A stretch of DNA of 63,851 nucleotides from Phocaeicola faecicola (lineage in GTDB: Bacteria > Bacteroidota > Bacteroidia > Bacteroidales > Bacteroidaceae). The stretch is taken from NCBI RefSeq assembly GCF_013618865.1, contig NZ_JABSOE010000021.1, positions 1-63,851 on the forward strand, read 5' to 3'. The notes below the pieces were generated by a model. The model was not told the origin of the DNA, did no database searches, and saw only the letters and a program-made list of their open reading frames with translations. Both the position numbers and the translations under genes were made by a program. This document shows positions 8,862-17,578 of this stretch, piece after piece. Numbering within the stretch: the first letter of the stretch is position 1; each line of letters begins with the position of its first letter.

Positions 8862-11834
8862 ATGAAACAAAAAAAGACACACAGAAGTTTAGTAAGGCTG
8901 ATGGGAGTCCTGCTGTCTGCCTTATTGTTTTGCGTTCATGTACACGCACAAGACTTGATTGTAAAAGGTCACGTAGCTGACCCGACCGGTGAACCGATTA
9001 TCGGAGCCAACATTATTGTGATAGGAACCACTACCGGAACCATCACGGATTATGATGGAAACTTCACATTGAAGGTGGCCGACAAAAAAGCCGTGCTCCG
9101 CATCGGATACATCGGTTATAAGGAAGTGGAATTACCGGTATCTGCCAACTTGCTCCAGATTGTGTTGAAAGAAGATACCGAACTGCTGGATGAAGTAGTG
9201 GTTATCGGATACGGTACCGTAAAAAAATCGGATGCAACCGGTTCGGTAACTGCCATCAAACCCGATGAATTCAACAAAGGAATGCAGACCACTGCTCAGG
9301 ATGCGCTGGTCGGAAAAATGTCCGGTGTGAACGTAGTGGCCGGTTCGGGAGCTCCCGGTTCCAGCGCTACTATCCGTATCCGTAGCGGTGCCTCACTCTC
9401 TGCTTCAAACGACCCGCTGATTGTCATCGACGGAGTACCGGTAGATAACTCAACCATCGAAGGTGGAGGTAATGTCATCGGTGCCATCAACCCTAACGAT
9501 ATCGAAACATTCACCATCCTTAAGGATGCTTCGGCCACTGCCATCTATGGTTCCCGTGCATCCAATGGTGTCATTGTCATCACTACCAAGAAAGGAACCA
9601 GCAGCAAACCGCAGGTAAATTACTCGCTCAACCTGGCCATGAGTACGACAGCGAAACGACTGGAAGTACTCGATGCCGAAGAGTTCAAGGAATTTGTACC
9701 GACAGTAACAGGAGTTCCTTCCAACCCTTCTTTCGGTACGGCTTCTACCGACTGGCAGGATGAAATCTACCGAAATGCATTCTCACAGGAACACAACCTG
9801 TCGGTATCAGGAAAAATCAAGGAAACAACTCCGTTCCGTGCTTCTATCGGATATACCAACCAGGCCGGTATCATCCGCAACAATGATTATCAGCGTGTGA
9901 CATTCAACGGAGGTATCTCTCCTAAGTTCTTCGACAAGCATTTGAGTATCGACCTGAACCTGAAGATGTCGTACGAAAGCAATGACAAAGTAGACGACAG
10001 TGTAGTAGGCAATGCCCTCAGATACGATCCGACCCGTCCGGTAAAGACCGGAAGCAGCACAGCCTCAACCGATCCGGGACTGGGATATTTCATCTGGATG
10101 AACGGAAACTCACCGATGGCTATCCAGACCGATAATCCGGTCGCTCAGCTGGAACTGCAGAAAGACAATACAGCCATCCTGCGTTCCATCGGAAATGCGA
10201 ACATCAATTATCAGGTGCATGGATTCGAAGACCTTCAGTTTACCCTGAACATGGGATATGATATTCTTTCCAGCAAAGAAGACAAGGATGTGCCTAACCT
10301 GGCAGGTATGATGTATACGTCTAACATGAAAGACGGTACGGGACTGGCATACGACGGAAAGCAGGAAAAGAAGAATACGCTGCTTGATTTCTACGGTACT
10401 TATACTCCCGACTTGGGCGAAAAGCACAGTTTCAATTTCATGGGAGGATACGGATGGCAGCATTTCTGGAGAAAATACAATACGACTACCCTTTCTCCGG
10501 AAGGAGAAGAACTGTTCTCTCCGACACACTATGAGACTGAATATTACCTGTTGTCACTGTATGGCCGTCTGAACTATACGTTCAACAACCGGTATATGAT
10601 TACTGCTACCCTGCGTGCAGATGCTTCTTCCCGTTTTGCGGCCAACAACCGTTGGGGATACTTCCCTTCTGTAGCTCTGGGATGGAAGATCAGTGAAGAG
10701 GATTTCTTCAAGGAACAGGATGTAATGACCGACCTCAAACTCCGTCTGAGCTATGGACAGACCGGACAGCAGGATATCCTGAACGACTATCCGTATATGA
10801 CTACCTTCAATGTGTCTTATCCGGAATCTTCTTATCTTTTCGGAGATACCTGGTACCGTACTTACCGTCCTAACGGATACGACCCGGATATCAAATGGGA
10901 AACTACGACAACTTACAATGCCGGTATCGACTTCGGCTTCCTCAATAACCGTATCTATGGTTCGTTCGATTATTACCAGCGTCATACAAAAGACTTGCTG
11001 AATACCATCAATGTGATTGCCGGAACCAACTATGCTCCGGTGCTGACAACCAACATCGGTGCGATGGACAACAAAGGTGCTGAATTCTCTATCAACTTTG
11101 TTCCTGTAAGTACCAAGGACTGGAACTGGACCGTAGGTTTCAACTACACCTGGAACGACTCGGAAATTACCAAGCTGAACATGATTGATTCTGAAAACAA
11201 TTTTGTCCAGACTGGTTCCATCTCCAACACCGGAAAGACCGTACAGGTATTCATGGTGGGCAAGCGTCCGTATACATTCTATCTGGCCAAACAGGCCTAT
11301 GACGAAGCCGGCAAACCGATTGAAGGCAAATACGTTCAGCCCGACGGAAGCGTTTCTTCTACTGAAACCCGATATGCAACCGACAAGAGTGCCCTGCCGA
11401 CTTCTTACCTCGGATTCAATACGCAGGTAAGCTACAAGAACTGGGATTTTGCAATCAGCGGACACGGTTCTTTCGGCAACTATATCTATAACTATGTGGC
11501 CGCCGACCAGTATCTGCAGTCGGTATACAGCGACCAGGGAAGCTACTCCAACATTCTGAAGGTGACACGTGATACCGGTTTCCAGACACAGCAGCTTTAT
11601 TCAGACTACTACCTGGAAAATGCTTCTTTCTTCCGTATCGACAATATCTCACTGGGATATACCTTCGAAAAACTCTGGAAGACAAGCAGTTCATTGCGGT
11701 TGACCTTCGGTGTGCAGAACGTGGCTGTCATTACTGGATATTCCGGACTTGACCCTGAAATCTACAGCGGTATCGACCGGGAAGTATATCCGCGACCCAG
11801 AACTTATTCATTTAGTGCAAACCTGACTTTCTAA
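8862..11834 (+). CDS. SusC/RagA-family TonB-dependent outer-membrane transporter
   Basis: 990 residues. Signal peptide about 1-29 (ending VHVHA-QD). A carboxypeptidase-regulatory-like beta domain spans about 33-112 (VKGHVADPTGEPIIGANI). The SusC plug signature is LDEVVVIGYGTVKKSDATGS, and the plug continues with SGVNVV, IRIRSG, VIDGVP and ILKDASATAIYGSRASNGVI. A 22-strand-type barrel ends in the terminal phenylalanine of SFSANLTF. It imports a ligand captured by the partner SusD across the outer membrane, powered by TonB-ExbBD. The susD gene begins 19 nt downstream and a secreted phosphatase follows, so the substrate may be a phosphorylated compound or its dephosphorylated product. Confidence 0.95.
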   Translation: MKQKKTHRSLVRLMGVLLSALLFCVHVHAQDLIVKGHVADPTGEPIIGANIIVIGTTTGTITDYDGNFTLKVADKKAVLRIGYIGYKEVELPVSANLLQIVLKEDTELLDEVVVIGYGTVKKSDATGSVTAIKPDEFNKGMQTTAQDALVGKMSGVNVVAGSGAPGSSATIRIRSGASLSASNDPLIVIDGVPVDNSTIEGGGNVIGAINPNDIETFTILKDASATAIYGSRASNGVIVITTKKGTSSKPQVNYSLNLAMSTTAKRLEVLDAEEFKEFVPTVTGVPSNPSFGTASTDWQDEIYRNAFSQEHNLSVSGKIKETTPFRASIGYTNQAGIIRNNDYQRVTFNGGISPKFFDKHLSIDLNLKMSYESNDKVDDSVVGNALRYDPTRPVKTGSSTASTDPGLGYFIWMNGNSPMAIQTDNPVAQLELQKDNTAILRSIGNANINYQVHGFEDLQFTLNMGYDILSSKEDKDVPNLAGMMYTSNMKDGTGLAYDGKQEKKNTLLDFYGTYTPDLGEKHSFNFMGGYGWQHFWRKYNTTTLSPEGEELFSPTHYETEYYLLSLYGRLNYTFNNRYMITATLRADASSRFAANNRWGYFPSVALGWKISEEDFFKEQDVMTDLKLRLSYGQTGQQDILNDYPYMTTFNVSYPESSYLFGDTWYRTYRPNGYDPDIKWETTTTYNAGIDFGFLNNRIYGSFDYYQRHTKDLLNTINVIAGTNYAPVLTTNIGAMDNKGAEFSINFVPVSTKDWNWTVGFNYTWNDSEITKLNMIDSENNFVQTGSISNTGKTVQVFMVGKRPYTFYLAKQAYDEAGKPIEGKYVQPDGSVSSTETRYATDKSALPTSYLGFNTQVSYKNWDFAISGHGSFGNYIYNYVAADQYLQSVYSDQGSYSNILKVTRDTGFQTQQLYSDYYLENASFFRIDNISLGYTFEKLWKTSSSLRLTFGVQNVAVITGYSGLDPEIYSGIDREVYPRPRTYSFSANLTF

Positions 11835-11853
11835 CTCAAAAACGATTAAGATC

Positions 11854-13533
11854 ATGAAAAAATTACTATACAGTTTATCGTTATTTTTAGGATTGACATT
11901 ATCCTCTTGTTTCGGTGATCTGAATACAATGCCGCTGGATGAAAATCAGCTGGTGACCGAAAAAGTATACAGTACCCCAGAAGGCTATACCGGTGTATTG
12001 GCCAAGTGTTATGCCTCACTGATCCAGACCGGACAGCAGGGTGGAGACGGAGGTGACGGTGACCTTGAAGGTGCCAATGAAGGATATTCCGGATACGTAC
12101 GTCTGCTGTTCTATCTGGAAGAACAGAATACCGACAACTTCCTGATGCCTTCTACTTCCAACGGATTGAGACAATGTCTGAACCTGCAATGGGATGCGGC
12201 AAACGCTTCTGTCATTACCTGGACCTACCAGCGTCTGTACATGACCATTGCCTATACCAACGAAATCCTGCGTGAATGCACCGAAAGCAAACTGCAGGAA
12301 AGAGGTGTCTGGGATGCTCTGAAAGACGATTACCTGCATTACCGTGCAGAAGCCCGCTTCATCCGTGCTTACTGTTATTCCATGCTGTGCGACCTGTTCG
12401 GCTCGGTTCCTTACATCGATGAATATACCGGTGTAAAGGATATTCCGGCACAGTGGAGCAGAAAAGACATCTTCAATTTCGCACTTACTGAACTCCAGGA
12501 GATTGAAAACGACATGGTGGCTCCGGGAGAAAATGAATACGGAAGAGTAGACCGTGTAGCCAACTGGTTCCTCCGGGCACGTATGTACCTGAACGCAGAG
12601 GTTTGGACCGGTGAAAGCAAGTATCAGGAAGCTTATGAGTATGCCAAGAAGGTCATCGACGACGGACATTATCCGCTTGCTCGCGACTACCGCCAGATTT
12701 TCCTTGCCGACAACGAAACCTGCAGCGAAATCATATGGCCGCTGGTACAGGACGGACAGTATGCACAGAGTTCAGCAGGTACCAACTTCTTCGTAAAAGC
12801 CTTTGTCAACGGTCCGATGGATGAACTTTACCAGACCGGTGTCGGTTCAAGAGGATGGGGCAACGTCCGTGCAAAGACCACTCTGGTAGATGCCTTCGAT
12901 GCCGACGATGTCATGTTTGACACAGAAGATACATGGGGCAACCAGAAAAAAGACAAACGGGCACAGTTCATGACAGCACTTCCGGGACAGGTAAAAGAAA
13001 CCTGGGATGAAAACATGGCAATGACCAGTACCTTTACCCGCGGATACGGATACATCAAATGGAGAAACGTCACCAAGGACGACCAGCTCTGTGCAGCCGG
13101 AGATACCTATACTTCCATCGATTTCCCGCTGTTCCGTACCGGAGACGCTTACCTGATGGCTGCTGAAGCCATTCTCCGCGGAGCCAATGCCCCACAGGGT
13201 GCAGCCCTGGGTTATGTCAACGAAATCCGTGAACGTGCCTATATGTCGGACAACTATGCACAGGCAGGCATACGCTCGGATGTATCCGGAAGAATTCAGG
13301 AATCTGAACTCAACCTGGACTTCATCCTTGCTGAACGCCAGCGCGAACTGGCCAGTGAGCTTGTCAGAAGAACCGACCTGATCCGCTTTGGAAAATATAC
13401 CAAGAACCACAACTGGGACTGGAAGGACGGAATACGTACCGGAGGAGATGTAGACGATAAATACGTCCTTTTCCCGATTCCGGAAAGTGAAATGGTCAAC
13501 AATCCTACCCTCATCCAAAATAAAGGATATTAA
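11854..13533 (+). CDS. SusD/RagB-family surface nutrient-binding lipoprotein
   Basis: 559 residues. Lipoprotein signal peptide with Cys19 in LTLSSCFGD. TPR-like helices with the SusD hallmarks (LRARMYLNAEVW; ADIFN-type and RALRxxHY-like positions at about 165-180) and a C-terminal RagB segment (ILAERQRELASELVRRTDLIRFGKYT). It closes over the SusC barrel and captures ligand at the cell surface. It lies between susC and the phosphatase gene with gaps of 19 and 5 nt, so the three form one operon. Confidence 0.94.
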   Translation: MKKLLYSLSLFLGLTLSSCFGDLNTMPLDENQLVTEKVYSTPEGYTGVLAKCYASLIQTGQQGGDGGDGDLEGANEGYSGYVRLLFYLEEQNTDNFLMPSTSNGLRQCLNLQWDAANASVITWTYQRLYMTIAYTNEILRECTESKLQERGVWDALKDDYLHYRAEARFIRAYCYSMLCDLFGSVPYIDEYTGVKDIPAQWSRKDIFNFALTELQEIENDMVAPGENEYGRVDRVANWFLRARMYLNAEVWTGESKYQEAYEYAKKVIDDGHYPLARDYRQIFLADNETCSEIIWPLVQDGQYAQSSAGTNFFVKAFVNGPMDELYQTGVGSRGWGNVRAKTTLVDAFDADDVMFDTEDTWGNQKKDKRAQFMTALPGQVKETWDENMAMTSTFTRGYGYIKWRNVTKDDQLCAAGDTYTSIDFPLFRTGDAYLMAAEAILRGANAPQGAALGYVNEIRERAYMSDNYAQAGIRSDVSGRIQESELNLDFILAERQRELASELVRRTDLIRFGKYTKNHNWDWKDGIRTGGDVDDKYVLFPIPESEMVNNPTLIQNKGY

Positions 13534-13538
13534 CTGCT

Positions 13539-14819
13539 ATGAAATCTAGAAATTATTTTATCACAGCCCTCATGCTGCTGGCCGGTCTGCCCCTCTCCGG
13601 ACAGACTACCCGGCAGGAAATGTTTGATGATATCCGTAAGACTGCGGGAGTATATTATGCGTATCCTGTATCCGAGATACAGGCTCAGACAAAGGCCCCT
13701 AAAGGGTATAAGCCTTTTTACATCAGTCATTACGGACGTCACGGTTCGAGATACCTGATTGCGGATGCCGACTACAAATGGATCATCGATTTGTTTGAGA
13801 AAGGAAAGGAACAACAGGCACTGACTGCTTTGGGCGAAGACGTACTGAAGAGACTGCAGCTGTTGTGGAAAGAAGTGGAAGGACGCGGAAGCGACCTGAC
13901 TCCGTTAGGCGTACGCCAGCATCAAGGCATTGCCGAAAGAATGTTCCTCTCTTATCCGGAAGTATTTACCGATAACCGGAAGATTTCGGCACGGTCTACC
14001 ATTGTATTGCGCTGTGCAATGAGCATGGCGGCATTTGGCGACAAGCTGAAAGAGCTGAATCCCAAACTGTCCATCTCGTACGAGGCAAGTCCCAAATACA
14101 TGGACTACCTGAACTTCCATACCGATGAATCGAACAGATTTACTTCCGACCAGACCGGTCCCTGGGCCGAAGAATACCGGAAGTTTGAAAAAGAACATAC
14201 CAAGCCCGAACGTCTGACTCACAGCCTGTTCAGCAGTGCCGAGTTCATCCGCAAGCAGGTCAACCCGCACAACCTGATGTGGGGCCTGTACTGGATTACC
14301 AGCGGTATGCAGGACGTGGAGACACAGGTATCCTTCTATGATTTGTTCGAAAAGGAAGAACTGTTCGACCTGTGGCAGTGCATCAACTACCGTTTTTACG
14401 TGGGTAATGCCAACCATGCAGACGGCAAAGGCATCGTGGTAGCCAATGCAAAATCCTTGTTGAAAAACATCCTCGACAGTGCAGACGAAGCCATCAAGGA
14501 TCCGTCCATCGCTTCTACGCTCCGTTTCGGACACGACGGCAACGTGATTCCACTGGCAGCCATACTCCGCCTGAACGACTGCAACGTAGCGGTCAGCCAG
14601 CCGGAAGAAGTCTACAAAGTCTGGTCCGACTATAAGATTGTTCCCATGGCAGGAAACATCCAGATAATCTTCTACAAAAAGAAAGATTCCGACAAAGACA
14701 TTCTGGTGAAATTCCTGCTGAACGAAAAAGAAGCCCGCATTCCGGTCGAAACGGATACCTATCCGTATTATTCCTGGGAAAAGGTCAGAAAATACTACGA
14801 ACAAATCTTAACCGAATAG
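13539..14819 (+). CDS. Secreted histidine acid phosphatase (phytase/MINPP-like)
   Basis: 426 residues with an N-terminal signal peptide (to about residue 20, LPLSGQ). The catalytic histidine-phosphatase motif RHGSR is at Arg67-Arg71 (ISHYGRHGSRYL), and His68 would be the phosphorylated residue. A GHDGN segment places His332-Asp333 where the second histidine and proton donor are expected. The family includes phytases, acid phosphatases and the Bacteroides MINPP that degrades inositol polyphosphates; MINPP enzymes carry HAE at the proton-donor site, whereas this protein has HD like classical acid phosphatases. Only 5 nt after susD, it probably releases phosphate from, or trims, the substrate taken up by SusCD. 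The substrate cannot be read from sequence. Confidence 0.85.
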   Translation: MKSRNYFITALMLLAGLPLSGQTTRQEMFDDIRKTAGVYYAYPVSEIQAQTKAPKGYKPFYISHYGRHGSRYLIADADYKWIIDLFEKGKEQQALTALGEDVLKRLQLLWKEVEGRGSDLTPLGVRQHQGIAERMFLSYPEVFTDNRKISARSTIVLRCAMSMAAFGDKLKELNPKLSISYEASPKYMDYLNFHTDESNRFTSDQTGPWAEEYRKFEKEHTKPERLTHSLFSSAEFIRKQVNPHNLMWGLYWITSGMQDVETQVSFYDLFEKEELFDLWQCINYRFYVGNANHADGKGIVVANAKSLLKNILDSADEAIKDPSIASTLRFGHDGNVIPLAAILRLNDCNVAVSQPEEVYKVWSDYKIVPMAGNIQIIFYKKKDSDKDILVKFLLNEKEARIPVETDTYPYYSWEKVRKYYEQILTE

Positions 14820-14836
14820 ACCTCTCTATCTATCAT

Positions 14837-14872
14837 GAGATTTCCCGGATGGTCTCCATCCGGAGGAATCTC
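14837..14872. terminator. Hairpin after the phosphatase gene
   Basis: GAGATT...CGGATGG pairs with CCATCCG...AATCTC around a TCT loop, interrupted by small mismatches. It lies 17 nt past the stop codon at 14819; no long U run follows. Confidence 0.6.
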
Positions 14873-14905
14873 GTTCATGTCTTATATACATATTATCAAC
14901 AAACA

Positions 14906-14948
14906 GACAGCCTGCCGCTGAAGCGTATCGCTCCAATGACAGGCTGTC
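14906..14948. terminator. Hairpin between the convergent phosphatase and threonine operons
   Basis: 9-bp perfect stem (GACAGCCTG at 14906..14914 with its complement at 14940..14948), possibly the terminator of the minus-strand thr operon. Confidence 0.5.
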
Positions 14949-15024
14949 GCCATTATTGACAAGAATGAAACGGAAGCTTTTCCCCTTCCGTTTCTCTTAT
15001 ATCCCATATTTGTCAGTATTCTGC

Positions 15025-16326
15025 TTAATAATTCAGCAGATACTCCTTGAAGTCTGCAAACTCCTTCGACATCGGTACACTCTGCTTCTCCCCTCTCATG
15101 AAGGCCTGAAGTTTCTCCGGTATCTTCACCTCCTTACCGATGATGCTTTCCACGGTCTGCAGGAATTTCGCCGGATGAGCCGTTTCCAGGAATACACCCG
15201 TTTCTCCCGGCTGCAGGTTCTCTGCCAATGCCCGATATCCGCACGCACCATGAGGATCCAGCAGATATCCCGTTTCCTCATACGTCTGCTGCACCGTCTG
15301 GCGGATTTCCTCATCCGTATAGGTTTCCCCACTGATTTCCGCCGCAATCGCCTCATGACTGCCGGCATACAGGTCAAGAATGCGTGCAAAATTACTCGGA
15401 TCGCCTACATCCATCGCATTCGCAATGGTAGCCACCGAAGGACGCGGACTGTATTTGCCGGTCTTCAGGTACTGATAGAAAATATCATTCCGGTTGTTGG
15501 CAGCAATGAAGCGCTCCACGGGCAATCCCATCCGTTTGCCGAACAAGCCAGCCGTGATATTTCCGAAATTGCCGCTGGGCACACAGATGACCAGACGGTC
15601 AGCCTTACCCAGTTTTTTCATCTGCGCATAGGCATAAAAATAATAAAACGCCTGCGGCAGGAAACGGGCTACATTAATGGAATTGGCCGAAGTCAGCAAC
15701 ATGTGTTCGTTCAGTTCCTTATCCATAAAAGCACTCTTCACCAGCGCCTGGCAGTCATCAAAGGTGCCGTCCACCTCGATGGCCGTGATATTCTTGCCCA
15801 GGGTAGTAAACTGCTTTTCCTGGATCTCACTCACCTTTCCCTTTGGATAAAGCACAAATACATGAATGCCCTCTACCCCGAGAAAACCGTTGGCTACGGC
15901 ACTTCCCGTATCTCCGGAAGTAGCCACCAGCACATTCACCTGTTTCTTTCCTTCCTTACGGATAAAGTATCCGAGCAGGCGGGCCATGAACCGTCCTCCC
16001 ACATCCTTAAAGGCAAGCGTCGGTCCGTGGAACAGTTCCAGGGAATAAATGTGATCTTTCACCTGCACCGCAGGCACATCAAAACTCAATGTATCATACA
16101 CAATCTGCTTCAGGGTCTCGGCCGGTACATCCTCACCGAAGAAAGCCTCAGCTACCTGATAAGCAATTTCCTGAAAAGACAGTTGCTCTATATGCTCGTA
16201 AAAAGAAGCAGGAAGCGGCTTGATTGACCGGGGCATATAAAGTCCCTTGTCACCCGCCAGTCCGCGCACCACTGCCTCTTCCAGCGTGGCATCGGGTGCT
16301 TGTCGATTGGTACTGTAATATTTCAT
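15025..16326 (-). CDS. thrC: Threonine synthase
   Basis: 433 residues. It begins MKYYSTNRQAPDATLEEAVVRGLAGDKGLYMP, the typical threonine-synthase N-terminus (only key positions matter: Y, S, L, GLYMP). The PLP-binding lysine is in PTLAFKDVG, and the phosphate-binding motif is SGDTGSA. It converts O-phosphohomoserine to threonine, the last step of the pathway. It is the third gene of the minus-strand thr operon, 39 nt after the homoserine-kinase-like gene. Confidence 0.96.
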   Translation of the reverse strand: MKYYSTNRQAPDATLEEAVVRGLAGDKGLYMPRSIKPLPASFYEHIEQLSFQEIAYQVAEAFFGEDVPAETLKQIVYDTLSFDVPAVQVKDHIYSLELFHGPTLAFKDVGGRFMARLLGYFIRKEGKKQVNVLVATSGDTGSAVANGFLGVEGIHVFVLYPKGKVSEIQEKQFTTLGKNITAIEVDGTFDDCQALVKSAFMDKELNEHMLLTSANSINVARFLPQAFYYFYAYAQMKKLGKADRLVICVPSGNFGNITAGLFGKRMGLPVERFIAANNRNDIFYQYLKTGKYSPRPSVATIANAMDVGDPSNFARILDLYAGSHEAIAAEISGETYTDEEIRQTVQQTYEETGYLLDPHGACGYRALAENLQPGETGVFLETAHPAKFLQTVESIIGKEVKIPEKLQAFMRGEKQSVPMSKEFADFKEYLLNY

Positions 16327-16365
16327 AATCCCTCTTGCTTGATACAGGCCGGAACCGGCCTGCGG

Positions 16366-17574
16366 TTATTTCATAAACTCATTCATAAACTCATCCCGTT
16401 CCATCAGTCCGTAACTGCCTTGGCAGCAGGCCACTTCATCGTAGGTCTGTACACTGTCGGGCTCAATTCCCGGATAATAAATCAGGAACGGTACCGGCTC
16501 GGCAGTATGCGTACGCAGTTCACACGGAGTAGGATGGTCGGGCAATACAGCAATTGCCACCGGTTCCTCCCAGTCTTTCACCGCCTCGTAAACCGGCTTG
16601 ACAATGCGGCTGTCCAGATATTCGATGGTCTTCAGTTTCAGTTCCACATCTCCCTCATGACCGGCCTCATCGCTGGCCTCCACGTGCAGATACACAAAAT
16701 CATTGGTGCGGAGCGCCTCAATCGCCGCCTCTGCCTTACCTTCGTAATTGGTATTGTACAGTCCGGTAGCCCCTTCCACATCAATACACTCCAGTCCCGC
16801 ATATTTTCCGATTCCACGGATCAGGTCGACAGCCGTAATGACCGCCCCCTTCCGGATGGCCGGATATTTCTGCGAGAGCCACTCCATATGCGGACGATAG
16901 CCGGGACTCCACGGCCAGATACTGTTGGCCATATCCTTACCCTTCGCCTTACGCTCCAGGTTCAGCGGATGCGTCGACAGTAACTCCTGCGATTTCAGGA
17001 TCAGTGCATTCAGCAGGTCGGCCGTACACTGAGCTTCCGCACATTCCGCCTTCACCAGATGAGGGGCAAAAGGCTGCAAGGGCACATCATGCGGAGGCAC
17101 ACAGGCCACCCGTTTGTCTCCCCCCTTGATGACCAGCAGATGCCGGTACTGCACTCCGGTATAGAAACGGATGCGGTCCGTAGCCAGTTTTTCATTCAGA
17201 AAACGAATCAGCACATCTGCTTCCCCGGTCGAGATATGTCCGGCAGAGTGATTCTTCAGCAAATTCCCCTCTACACAAATCAGGTTACAACGCATTGCCA
17301 TATCCCCCGGTTCCAGGTCTACGCCGATACTGGCAGCCTCCAGCACGCCGCGCCCCTCATACACCTTCGGCAAATCGTATCCCATGACCGACATATTGGC
17401 CACCTCACTTCCCGGATGGAACCCGTCGGCTACCGTACACAATCTTCCCGTCCGTCCTTTCCGGGCCAGCAAGTCCATATACGGAGTATCTGCCTGCTGC
17501 AACAAAGTCTTGTTGCCCAGTGCCGGAACAGCCCAGTCCGCCATTCCGTCACCCAAAATGATGATGTGCTTCAT
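16366..17574 (-). CDS. Phosphoglycerate-mutase-like protein, probable homoserine kinase of the thr operon
   Basis: 402 residues of the cofactor-independent (archaeal ApgM type) phosphoglycerate-mutase family in the alkaline-phosphatase superfamily. It starts ILGDGMADW (metal-binding Asp) and has a GSEVANMSVMGYD segment (nucleophile Ser in GSEVAN) and a C-terminal PDHPTP metal site. It sits between thrA (4 nt) and thrC (39 nt), exactly where a homoserine kinase is needed, and no ordinary thrB of the GHMP family is present. Homologues in this position in Bacteroides have been assigned the homoserine kinase role by genomic context and, as I recall, mutant phenotypes. I therefore infer homoserine to O-phosphohomoserine; automatic annotation would say phosphoglycerate mutase. 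Confidence 0.82.
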   Translation of the reverse strand: MKHIIILGDGMADWAVPALGNKTLLQQADTPYMDLLARKGRTGRLCTVADGFHPGSEVANMSVMGYDLPKVYEGRGVLEAASIGVDLEPGDMAMRCNLICVEGNLLKNHSAGHISTGEADVLIRFLNEKLATDRIRFYTGVQYRHLLVIKGGDKRVACVPPHDVPLQPFAPHLVKAECAEAQCTADLLNALILKSQELLSTHPLNLERKAKGKDMANSIWPWSPGYRPHMEWLSQKYPAIRKGAVITAVDLIRGIGKYAGLECIDVEGATGLYNTNYEGKAEAAIEALRTNDFVYLHVEASDEAGHEGDVELKLKTIEYLDSRIVKPVYEAVKDWEEPVAIAVLPDHPTPCELRTHTAEPVPFLIYYPGIEPDSVQTYDEVACCQGSYGLMERDEFMNEFMK

Positions 17575-17578
17575 AAGC

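Noticed and set aside
14956..16227. 423-codon plus-strand ORF opposite thrC
   Set aside because: Antisense shadow of a clear threonine synthase gene.
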